Made by a program: the position numbers and the translations under genes. This document shows positions 17,242-24,825 of a stretch of DNA of 64,000 nucleotides, in pieces. The stretch comes from Bradyrhizobium barranii subsp. barranii (GTDB taxonomy: Bacteria > Pseudomonadota > Alphaproteobacteria > Rhizobiales > Xanthobacteraceae). The notes below the pieces were generated by a model, which was not told where the DNA came from, ran no database searches, and was given only the letters and a program-made list of their open reading frames with translations. The stretch covers positions 2,587,501 through 2,651,500 of the forward strand of contig NZ_CP086136.1 of NCBI RefSeq assembly GCF_017565645.3. The letters are read 5' to 3'. Positions within the stretch are counted from its first letter, which is position 1. Each line of letters starts with the position of its first letter.

Positions 17242-17661
17242 GTTCGGCCTCCTTGTTTACAAGCCCGCTCCTAGACTAGTGAACTGCGATGCGTCGCTCT
17301 GACCCACAAAAGGTTGGCCGAGACATAGGCCCGGTAGGCTCGCACATACTCGCGGAACTCTCGAACCCACTCACGCACAGGGCTCTAACGCCTGATGTTT
17401 GCCGCTCGCCTTGACGATTTTACTCTACTTGCGAACGGCACGCCGCCAAATTCAGCGATCCTTGCTCGGCGCAGCTTGTTGAACCAGGGCCCCAGCGCTC
17501 GGCCATCGAAGTGATCCGCGATTAGCGCGCGACCTCCCTGTGATGCCCCAGGTTCGTCGGCATGGTAGTCAGCGAAAGTGAACTCACGGTCGGTATTGGC
17601 CCGAACGCGAAGCCTTGGAATCGAATCGGACCCAATTTGGCGCGACAAAGCGAGCGAAGGC
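17242..17661. other. Non-coding stretch left of the tRNA gene
   Basis: About 420 bp between the epoxide hydrolase start and the tRNA 3' end. An 87-codon frame at 17385-17648 on the minus strand has no recognisable domain. I looked for an integrase or att-like remnant next to the tRNA and saw none. Confidence 0.4.
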
Positions 17662-17737
17662 TGGTGGGCCCGGCAGGACTCGAACCTGCAACCAGACCGT
17701 TATGAGCGGCCGGCTCTAACCATTGAGCTACAGGCCC
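17662..17737 (-). tRNA. tRNA-Ile2 (anticodon CAU)
   Basis: The minus strand folds as a full cloverleaf. The acceptor GGGCCTG pairs with CGGGCCC, and the D-arm is TAGCTCAATGGTTAGAGC. The anticodon stem GGCCG/CGGTC holds loop CTCATAA (anticodon CAT), and the T-arm contains GGTTCGAGTCC. The terminal CCA is encoded. A CAU anticodon in this body, with a short TGGTT variable region, is the lysidine-modified isoleucine tRNA rather than tRNA-Met. Its 3' end points left, toward the accessory block. Confidence 0.9.
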
Positions 17738-18082
17738 CGCCGCGGGACGGCCGCGGATGTGCGGCCAGCAACGGTGCGCGGTTCGTTTACAGGGATGGAG
17801 GCGGGGGTGCAATGCTGGCTCCGGCGGATGGAAACCCCTGGCGCAGCATTGCCAATGATTTTCGAATAACCGAAATTGGTGACGATGCCCTTATGCTCCT
17901 GTTTTGCCCGACGAGTCAAATCGGCTCGCGAAGGCCCGCTTTTTCACTTTCGTAACCTACTGTGATCACACGACTTTTCTACTGTGCATGGGGCTGTTTT
18001 CGCACATTTTGATTCCGGAGGGGCCTGCAGGTCCCTCCGAATGCTTTGCCGGCGCGCTACGGCACGCCGCGCAGGGCCGTCC
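17738..18082. other. Non-coding stretch right of the tRNA gene
   Basis: About 345 bp that should contain the tRNA promoter (minus strand) and the end of the receptor gene. No gene is recognised; the short frames at 17904-18086 and 17984-18166 have no protein character. Confidence 0.4.
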
Positions 18083-19060
18083 CTAGTCCACCGAAACCCC
18101 GGCGAACTCCACCACCTTCTTCCACTTCTCGGTCTCGTCGGCGACCAGCTTGCCGAACTCGGCTGATGTCATCGGCTTCGGGATGCCGCCGTTCTCGGTC
18201 AGCCGCGCGATGACCTTCGGGTCCTTGAGGACTTCGCCGACGGCCTTGTTGAGGATCTCGATCACTTCGGGCGGCGTGCCCTTCGGCGCGGAGATGCCGT
18301 AGAAGCCGACCGATTCGAAGCCCGGCACGGTCTCGGCGATCGCCGGCACGTCGGGCACGGTTGGCCAGCGCTGCGGCGAGGTGACGCCGAGGGCGCGGAC
18401 AGTGCCGCCGCGCGACTGCTCGAGCGCGGAGGGCAAATTGTCGAAGATCAGCTGCACCTTGTTGGAGATGATGTCGGGGAAGGCGATGGCCGAGCCGCGA
18501 TAGGGCACGTGCACCATGTCGCACTTGGTCATCACCTTGAACAGCTCCGCCGACATGTGCACCGAGGTGCCGTTGCCGGACGAGGCAAACGAGATCTTGC
18601 CGGGATTGGCCTTGCAGTAGTCGATGAACTCCTGAACCGTCTTCGCGGGAAACGCGTTGGAGACGACCAGCATGTTGGTGAGCTGCATGATGCTTGCGAC
18701 CGGCACGGTGTCGCGCAGGAAGTCGTAAGGCAGCTTCTTGTAGAGCGAGGTCGAGATCGCGTTGTTGGGCGCGACGAACAAGAGCGTATAGCCGTCGGGG
18801 GCTGCGTTGATCGCGGCGGCGGCCGCGATGTTACCGCCGGAGCCGGCGCGGTTCTCGACGATGAATTGTTGGCCGAGGCGATCCGAAAGCGCCTGCGCCA
18901 TGATCCGCGCCACGATGTCGACCGGGCCGCCGGCGGCGAAGCCGATCATCCAGTGCACGGGGCGGTCGGGGTAGCCGGCGGCGGAGGCGGGAGGGGAGGC
19001 GTTGAGGAGAGTTGAAAGAAACAGCAGCCCAAAAACAGTGTTACGCAAAATTCGCAACAT
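18083..19060 (-). CDS. Tripartite tricarboxylate transporter (Bug/TctC) substrate-binding protein
   Basis: 325 residues from ATG 19060 (GGGAGA upstream; the open frame extends to 19096). It begins with a signal peptide (MLRILRNTVFGLLFLSTLL...ASA). The Bug fold is clear: GYPDRPVHWMIGFAAGGPVDIVARIMA, then VENRAGSGGNIAAAAA, and VPYRGSAIAFPDIISNKVQLIFD. These periplasmic receptors bind small carboxylates and feed TctAB-type membrane parts, or act as orphans. No tctA/tctB gene is adjacent, so this is an orphan receptor with unknown ligand. Confidence 0.9.
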   Translation of the reverse strand: MLRILRNTVFGLLFLSTLLNASPPASAAGYPDRPVHWMIGFAAGGPVDIVARIMAQALSDRLGQQFIVENRAGSGGNIAAAAAINAAPDGYTLLFVAPNNAISTSLYKKLPYDFLRDTVPVASIMQLTNMLVVSNAFPAKTVQEFIDYCKANPGKISFASSGNGTSVHMSAELFKVMTKCDMVHVPYRGSAIAFPDIISNKVQLIFDNLPSALEQSRGGTVRALGVTSPQRWPTVPDVPAIAETVPGFESVGFYGISAPKGTPPEVIEILNKAVGEVLKDPKVIARLTENGGIPKPMTSAEFGKLVADETEKWKKVVEFAGVSVD

Positions 19061-19167
19061 GACGTCTCCCATTGTTCTATTGTCGTTGGGCTGCATGCTT
19101 TCACAAAAACCGCCCGCTGCCTACATCGCCGCAAGTCGATGTTGACGCGGGGCGGCCGGGACTCATC

Positions 19168-20145
19168 ATGAGATTCGCAATCACAATCCTTCTCGGCGCG
19201 GCGCTGCTCGCAAATCCACTCGCAAGCCCCGCCGATGCTCAAACCGGAGGCAAGGCCATTCCGACCACGACACTCAGCCTGGGCACCGCGACGCCCGGCG
19301 GCGGCTTTCCGCTCTATGGCAACGCCTTTGCGGAAGCGATGAACGCGGCCGATCCGCAAATCACCATCGCACCCCGCAACACCAAGGGCAGCAACGAGAA
19401 CATTCCGCTGCTGGAGAAGGGCGAGCTCGATCTCGCGCTGGTCGCGGGCGAGCCGGCCTACGAGGCCTTTGCCGGCATCGGCCGCGCGCCTGTGCGGTTG
19501 AAGATACTCACCGCGATCTATTCCAACCCCGGCATGTTCGTGGTGCGGGCGGACAGTCCGTACAAGACCATTCGCGATCTCGTCGGCCAGCCCGTCGCGT
19601 TCGGCGCCAAAGGCTCGGGCCTGCCGATCCTGGCGCGTTATGTGCTCGATGGCCTCGGCCTCAAGCAGGACGAGGATTTCAAGGCGATCTATCTCGACCG
19701 CGCCGGCGATGGCCCCGCGATGGTCGAGGATGGCCGCGTCGCCGCGTTGTGGGGCGCCGGCATCGGCTGGCCCGGTTTTGCCGCGGTGGCCTCGAGTGCG
19801 TCAGGAGCCCGCTTCATCGCGCCGACCGCTGAAGAGATCACGCGCATCCGCGCCAAGCATACGTTCCTGAAGCCGCTCACCGTGCCGGCCGGCTCCTATC
19901 CGAAGCAGGCCGAGCCGATCGCCTCGCTCGGCTCGTGGAGTTTCGTCCTCACGCGCGAAGACATGTCCGATGATGTCGCCTATCGCCTCGCGAAGACGCT
20001 GCACGGCGCCGAGGCGACGTTCTGCAAGCAGCTCGCGCAGGCCTGCGAGACCACGGCGTCGAACACGGTCGCAGCGGCGCCGAAGCCGGAGCTGATCCAT
20101 CCGGGCGTGATGAAGTATTTTCGCGAGATCGGGGTCGTGAAATAG
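19168..20145 (+). CDS. TAXI-family TRAP transporter solute-binding protein
   Basis: 325 residues from ATG 19168, with a signal peptide (MRFAITILLGAALLANPLASPADA). The TAXI pattern is clear: LSLGTATPGGGFPLYGNAFAEAMNA, RNTKGSNENIPLLEKGELDLALV, SNPGMFVVRADSPYKTIRDL. It is a periplasmic binding protein for TRAP-type uptake, probably of an organic acid. It is divergent from the Bug receptor and has no membrane components next to it, so the partner transporter must be elsewhere. Confidence 0.88.
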   Translation: MRFAITILLGAALLANPLASPADAQTGGKAIPTTTLSLGTATPGGGFPLYGNAFAEAMNAADPQITIAPRNTKGSNENIPLLEKGELDLALVAGEPAYEAFAGIGRAPVRLKILTAIYSNPGMFVVRADSPYKTIRDLVGQPVAFGAKGSGLPILARYVLDGLGLKQDEDFKAIYLDRAGDGPAMVEDGRVAALWGAGIGWPGFAAVASSASGARFIAPTAEEITRIRAKHTFLKPLTVPAGSYPKQAEPIASLGSWSFVLTREDMSDDVAYRLAKTLHGAEATFCKQLAQACETTASNTVAAAPKPELIHPGVMKYFREIGVVK

Positions 20146-20165
20146 GACGCGACTGCATCGACAAT

Positions 20166-20254
20166 CGTCATGCCCGGGCTTGTCCCGGGCATCCACGTTC
20201 TTGGCGCCGCACGAAAGATCGTGGATGGCCGGGACAAGCCCGGCCATGACGACG
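20166..20254. repeat. Palindromic intergenic repeat
   Basis: Two long arms (20166-20197 and 20220-20251) are near-perfect inverted copies of each other. Each arm also contains its own CCCGGGCTTGTCCCGGG-type hairpin, and the two base changes are compensatory. It lies between two convergent genes and matches the REP-like elements common in bradyrhizobial intergenic DNA. It may also act as a bidirectional terminator. Confidence 0.75.
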
Positions 20255-20270
20255 ACCTCTCTCTACGCGG

Positions 20271-21500
20271 TCATTTCTTCACCAGCGGACACGCCGGGTC
20301 CGGTGGCCCGAACGCCTTGTCGCCCGAGATCGTCGTGAGGATCTTGTAATAGTCCCACGGATATTTGCTCTCCTCCGGCGTCTTCACCTGCACCAGCCAG
20401 AGATCGTGCACCATCAGATTGTCATCGCGTAAGTGGCCGTTGCGGGCGAAGAAATCCTCGATTGGCTTTTCCCGCATCTTCGCCGCGACCTTGAGCGGGT
20501 CGTCGGTGCCGGTCTCCTTGATGGCGTTGAGATAGTGCATCACGCTCGAATAGACGCCGGCCTGCCACATCGACGGCATCTTGTTCATCTTGGCGAAATA
20601 GCGCTTCGACCATTCGCGGGTCTTGTCGTCCATGTCCCAATAGAACGACGTCGTCAGCAACAGCCCTTGGGCGGCCTGCAGGCCGAGGCCGTGGATGTCG
20701 GTGATCAGCGCCAGCAGCGCCGCCATCTGCTGGCCGCCCTTGAACACGCCGAACTCCGAGCCGGTCTTGATCTCGTTCATGTTGTTCGGGGGACCTGCGG
20801 CAATGCCGATGATCTTGGCCTTGGAGGCCTGCGCCTGGAGCACGAAGGACGAGAGATCGGGCGTTGCCAGCGGCGGCCGCACCGAGCCCAGCACCTTGCC
20901 GCCATTGGCGGTGACGACGCTGGAAGCGTCGCGCTCCAGCGAATGGCCGAAGGCGTAGTCGTCGGTGATGAAGAACCAGCTGTCGCCGCCGCGCTTGACC
21001 ACCGCATCCGCAGTGCCGACCGCGAGCGCGCGAGTGTCGAACACCCACTGGATCGCGTAGGGCGAGCAGAACTTGCCGTGGAAATCCGCGGTGCCGGTCG
21101 AGTGGGTGATGAACAGCCGCTTCTTCTCGTTGGCGACGTTCTGCACCGCGAGCCCGACCGCGGAGACCGGCACGTCGACGATCAGGTCGACCTGATCAAC
21201 GTCGTACCAGCGCCGCGCGATGCCGCCGCCGATATCGGCCTTGAGCTGATGGTCGCCGATCACGATGCTGATCGGCTTGCCGAGCACCTTGCCGCCGAAA
21301 TCGTCGATCGCCATCTGCGCCGCCGTCACCGATCCCTGGCCGGTCGGCGCGGAGGCGGGGCCGTTCATGTCGGTGAGCACGCCGATCTTGACGATGTCGT
21401 CGGAAACCTGCGCCGACGCCGCACCCGGCAGCAGCGCCGCCGCCAGGAACGTCGCTGCAAAGCCGGCCGCGACCGGCAGTCCAAATCTCGTTGGATTCAC
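20271..21500 (-). CDS. ABC transporter substrate-binding protein, branched-chain amino acid/amide type
   Basis: About 409 residues from a GTG at 21500 with a strong GGGGAGGA site; the longer open frame to 21575 is less likely. A signal peptide (FGLPVAAGFAATFLAAALLPGAASAQ) is followed by the Peripla_BP_6 (LivJ-like) fold: IVKIGVLTDMNGPASAPTGQGSVTAAQMAIDDF, LFITHSTGTADFHGKFCSPYAIQWVFDT, WFFITDDYAFGHSLERDA. Bradyrhizobial genomes hold many such receptors, whose ligands range from amino acids to aromatic acids. No permease or ATPase genes adjoin. Confidence 0.9.
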   Translation of the reverse strand: MNPTRFGLPVAAGFAATFLAAALLPGAASAQVSDDIVKIGVLTDMNGPASAPTGQGSVTAAQMAIDDFGGKVLGKPISIVIGDHQLKADIGGGIARRWYDVDQVDLIVDVPVSAVGLAVQNVANEKKRLFITHSTGTADFHGKFCSPYAIQWVFDTRALAVGTADAVVKRGGDSWFFITDDYAFGHSLERDASSVVTANGGKVLGSVRPPLATPDLSSFVLQAQASKAKIIGIAAGPPNNMNEIKTGSEFGVFKGGQQMAALLALITDIHGLGLQAAQGLLLTTSFYWDMDDKTREWSKRYFAKMNKMPSMWQAGVYSSVMHYLNAIKETGTDDPLKVAAKMREKPIEDFFARNGHLRDDNLMVHDLWLVQVKTPEESKYPWDYYKILTTISGDKAFGPPDPACPLVKK

Positions 21501-21598
21501 GCTTGTCCTCCCCTGATCCGGCTCGTTGGCCGGTGTTGCCCGGGTATGGCCCGGCTGAATTGGTTTCTTTTGCAACTATTTGGGGGCGGGCGTCAACG

Positions 21599-22492
21599 TC
21601 AGGCCGCGAAGCGGATCTGCCCCGCCGGCGAGGGATCGTAGCCGGTCAGCTCCTCCGCGCGCTGCCGCAGCCGTCTTTCGCTGAGGAACCGGATCAGGGC
21701 CTGCATCGGCGGGCGGAAATAGCTGCGTTGCCGCATTGCGAGATCAAAATTCTCCCAGACCAGCGGCACGAAATCGAGCCCGGCCGAGCGCGCCGCCGCA
21801 CGCGTCGCGATTCCGCAATCGGCTTGTCCCGCGCGGACGATCTCGGCGAGATCCGGCCCGGTGAGGGCCGGCGTCTCGACCCGGCGCAGGTCGCGCGTCG
21901 AGGCGCCGGCGCGCTTCAACAGCACGTCGAGCAGCATCTGCGCGCCTGTGCCCTGTTGTCGCATCGCCATCCTGACACCGAGCGCAAGCACGTCGGAGAG
22001 GCCGCGCAGCCGTTTCGGATTGCCCGGCGGCAGCACGAGACCCTGCTCGCGGCGCACGAATGCGACCAGCACCGCATCATGCAGGTCAGGCGCGTCACGC
22101 AGCGTCGTCGCACTGGCGTCGGAGGCAAGATTGCCGTCGGCCTCCAGGCTGTGGAAGTGCACCGCCGCGGCCATCACCTCGTCGCGTTGCAAGCGCTCGA
22201 GCCCGCGCGCGCTGCCCTCGCTCATCGATCCCAGGCCCGAGCCGGATTCACGCAGGCTCCAGTCCAAAAGCTCGTCCTGGCTGCCGCCCACGACCGGCGG
22301 CGGCTCCGCAGTCAGCATGCCGGCCGGACGCGCCAGCCCCGACAGGACCCATAGGTCGAGCTCGTGCCGCGGGAAGAGCCACTTCCCGGTCACCTTGGTG
22401 CAAGGAATCGCGCCGGTGGTGACGAGTTCGTAGAGCTTGCGTTCGCCGAGCCGAAGGTAGTCGGCGGCTTCGCTGGTCGTCAGGAATTCCAT
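21599..22492 (-). CDS. HTH regulator with periplasmic-binding-like (molybdate/tungstate-type) domain
   Basis: 297 residues. The N-terminal ~55 residues are an excisionase/MerR-type HTH (LTTSEAADYLRLGERKLYELVTTGAIPCTKVTGKWLFPRHELD). The rest is a PBP-like sensor (about 75-290): GSMSEGSARGLERLQRDEVMAAAVHFHS, PGNPKRLRGLSDVL, AGQADCGIATRAAARSAGLDFVPLVWENFDLAMRQRSYF. Proteins of this layout usually regulate molybdenum or tungsten uptake and cofactor genes. The divergent neighbour is a TupA-like binding protein followed by moeA-type genes, which supports that role. Confidence 0.82.
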   Translation of the reverse strand: MEFLTTSEAADYLRLGERKLYELVTTGAIPCTKVTGKWLFPRHELDLWVLSGLARPAGMLTAEPPPVVGGSQDELLDWSLRESGSGLGSMSEGSARGLERLQRDEVMAAAVHFHSLEADGNLASDASATTLRDAPDLHDAVLVAFVRREQGLVLPPGNPKRLRGLSDVLALGVRMAMRQQGTGAQMLLDVLLKRAGASTRDLRRVETPALTGPDLAEIVRAGQADCGIATRAAARSAGLDFVPLVWENFDLAMRQRSYFRPPMQALIRFLSERRLRQRAEELTGYDPSPAGQIRFAA

Positions 22493-22818
22493 CCTGCATT
22501 CCTATGCAAATTCTTGCTTCTTTTTGGCGTTCGACGCAGGTGGAATTCTGCATTTCAATTTTCGTCCGCCGGGACCATGCCCGATCATCTCGCTGCTTTG
22601 CAACACATCCTCACGCGCGATCTCTGCTTTGGTGAACGATCCTGAAGCACCCGCGTGGCGCGGGCCTTGCGGCCGTCGCGCTCGCAATTGCAATGGGCGC
22701 ACCGCGCGAGCCGCATTGCCGAAATGTCCCGAGTGGGGAGCGCAACGAGCAAACGCGTCACGAGTGTGGCGCAATCGATCATCATCATGATCGCGTCATA
22801 GCCAACGGGAACCCGATC
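22493..22818. promoter_or_regulatory. Divergent promoter region between regulator and TupA-like gene
   Basis: 326 bp of partly AT-rich DNA between divergent starts. A small inverted motif GCATtcctATGC lies at 22496-22507, just 5' of the regulator start. It could be an autoregulatory site, but this is only a candidate. No gene is convincing. Confidence 0.3.
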
Positions 22819-23652
22819 ATGGTCGTCCGCCGCCTGTCCGTTGCACTCACGCTTCTCTGCGGCCTCGCCGCGGGCGTGGCGGCGTCATTTGCGGAGGACC
22901 GCGCGATCGTGCTGGCCTCGACCACGGCGACACAGGAGTCCGGCCTGCTCGATCATCTGCTGCCGATCTTCCGCGAGAAGACCGGCATCGAGGTGACGGT
23001 GATCGCGCGGCGTGCCGATGAAGTGCTCGACGGCGCGCGCAGGGGCGAAGTCGACGTCGTGCTGATGCACGCACGGCCGCAGGAGGAGAAGTTCGTCGCC
23101 GACGGTTTTGGCGTGAAGCGTTTTGACGTGATGTACAACGACTATGTGCTGATCGGACCGAAGAGCGATCCCGCCGCCGTGAAAGGCAAGGACATCGCCA
23201 CCGCGCTGAAGGCGATCGAGGCCAAGGGCGCGCCGTTCGTGACGCGCGGCGATCGCTCGGGCACCCATGGCGCGGAGCTCGCGCTCTGGATCGTCGCCGG
23301 CATCGATATCTCCGCTGCCAAGGGCGCATGGTATCGCGAAGTCAAGCAAGGGATGGACGCAGCCCTCGACGCGGCGCGCACGGCGAACGCCTATGTGCTG
23401 TCCGACCGCGGCAGCTGGATCGCCTTCAAGGATCGCGGCGATCTCGACATCGTCGTCGAAGGCGACAAGCGGCTGCTCAATCAGTACGGCGCGATGCTGG
23501 TGAACCCGGAAAAGTTTCCGGACGTGAAGAAGGAGCTGGGGCAGACCTTCATCGACTGGCTGATTTCGCCGGAGGGGCAGGCGGCGATCGCCGGCTACAA
23601 GGTCGACGGACAGCAGCTGTTCTTCCCCAATGCGGCCAAATCCGGCGGCTGA
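22819..23652 (+). CDS. TupA-like tungstate/molybdate ABC transporter substrate-binding protein
   Basis: 277 residues from ATG 22819, with a signal peptide ending VAASFAED. The family pattern is visible: IVLASTTATQESGLLDHLLPIFREKTGIEVTVIARRADEVLDGARRGEVDVVLMHARPQEE, and VTRGDRSGTHGAELALW. TupA-type proteins bind tungstate or molybdate in the periplasm with Ser/Thr/Arg side chains; the TTATQES and RSGTHG segments match that binding pattern. No tupB/tupC follows. Instead moeA-type genes follow 54 bp downstream, so the protein would supply oxyanion for cofactor assembly. Confidence 0.85.
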   Translation: MVVRRLSVALTLLCGLAAGVAASFAEDRAIVLASTTATQESGLLDHLLPIFREKTGIEVTVIARRADEVLDGARRGEVDVVLMHARPQEEKFVADGFGVKRFDVMYNDYVLIGPKSDPAAVKGKDIATALKAIEAKGAPFVTRGDRSGTHGAELALWIVAGIDISAAKGAWYREVKQGMDAALDAARTANAYVLSDRGSWIAFKDRGDLDIVVEGDKRLLNQYGAMLVNPEKFPDVKKELGQTFIDWLISPEGQAAIAGYKVDGQQLFFPNAAKSGG

Positions 23653-23706
23653 CCTTCGCATCGCCAGCGGTTGCCAAACCGGGCGATGCATGGTCCATCA
23701 TGGCGC

Positions 23707-24813
23707 ATGACCCAGCGCCTGCCGCCATCGCTGACGCCGCTCGACACTGCGCTCGCCGCGTTGCTGCGAGGCGTTGATCCGATCGCGACGATCGAGTTGC
23801 CCCTGACGGAGGCCGCCGGCTGCATCGCGGCGGGGACGCCGCTGCTTGCGGCGTCTCCGCCGCGCGACATCGCCGCTGCGGATGGCTGGGCGCTCTGCGC
23901 CAACGATATTGTCGGTGCGTCCGCCTATTCGCCGCTGCCTCTGACGACGGCGCCCGTTTGGGTCGATGCCGGCGACGCGATGCCGCCGGGATGTGATTGT
24001 GTGCTCGATGCCGACGCAGTCGAGGTGTCGGGTCCACTCGCCCAGGTGCTGGCGGAGGGTGTGCCCGGACAGGGCGTCAGGCGCGCCGGAACCGACATCG
24101 CCGGGCGGGCGCCCGCCGTGGCGGAAGGGCATTTGATCCATCCTGCCACACTGCTGCTCGCGCGCGCCGCCGGTGTTGAAAAGCTGAGCGTACGGCGACC
24201 GCGGCTGTGCATCGTCAACGTGCCGGGTGCGGCCGTGACGGCACACATGATTGCCGAGATCGCGCGCGCGGCAGGGCTGCAGGTGCAAGCGCGCGAAGCT
24301 GCCGCGCGAGATGCGGCATCGATCGCGGAAGCGCTCGGCGATCTCACTTGCGATATCGTCGCGACGGTCGGCGGCAGCGGCGCAGGCCGCCGGGATGCCG
24401 CGGTTAGCGCGCTGGCCCGGCATGGTGACGTGCTCGCCCACGGCCTCGCGCTTCAGCCCGGACGCACCGCCGCGGTCGGGCGGCTCGGACCGGTTCCCGT
24501 CGTCGCGTTGCCCGGCTCGCCCGATCATGCGCTTGCCGCCTGGCTCGCACTCGTGCTGCCGCTCGTCGATCGGCTGTCGGCGCGGCAGTTACGCCGGCGC
24601 ATGACCTTGCCGCTCGCGCGAAAAATCGCATCCAGTGTCGGCATCGCCGAAATCGCCCTGCTGGCCGAGGAACATCATGCTTGGCTCCCGCTTGCGGTGG
24701 GGGATTGGCCGCTCCAGGCCATTGCCCGGGCCGATGCATGGCTGCTCGTTCCCGCCAGCCATGAGGGATTTGCGGCAGGAACGCCGGTCGATGCCTATCT
24801 GATGCGGGAGTGA
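23707..24813 (+). CDS. MoeA-like molybdopterin-binding protein, divergent
   Basis: 368 residues from ATG 23707. It has the overall MoeA plan but is divergent: an N-terminal moeA segment (ALAALLRGVDPIATIELPLTEAAGCIAAGTPLLAASPPRDIAAADGWAL), then a central MoCF-binding domain (VATVGGSGAGRRDAAVSALARHGDVLAHGLALQPGRTAAVGRLGPVPVVALPGSPDHALAAW). In ordinary MoeA the acidic residues of the N-terminal domain place molybdate on MPT-AMP. Here DGWAL and PGSPDHALAAW replace the usual VDGYA and PGNPVA forms. It may be a sensor or partial MoeA. It forms a likely operon with the TupA-like gene before it and the MoeA-PBP gene after it. Confidence 0.78.
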   Translation: MTQRLPPSLTPLDTALAALLRGVDPIATIELPLTEAAGCIAAGTPLLAASPPRDIAAADGWALCANDIVGASAYSPLPLTTAPVWVDAGDAMPPGCDCVLDADAVEVSGPLAQVLAEGVPGQGVRRAGTDIAGRAPAVAEGHLIHPATLLLARAAGVEKLSVRRPRLCIVNVPGAAVTAHMIAEIARAAGLQVQAREAAARDAASIAEALGDLTCDIVATVGGSGAGRRDAAVSALARHGDVLAHGLALQPGRTAAVGRLGPVPVVALPGSPDHALAAWLALVLPLVDRLSARQLRRRMTLPLARKIASSVGIAEIALLAEEHHAWLPLAVGDWPLQAIARADAWLLVPASHEGFAAGTPVDAYLMRE

Positions 24814-24825
24814 TATGAGTTTGGC

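Noticed and set aside
20166..20254. Palindromic repeat considered as an insertion-sequence end
   Set aside because: Its symmetry and size fit the REP-like intergenic elements, and there is no transposase or target duplication.
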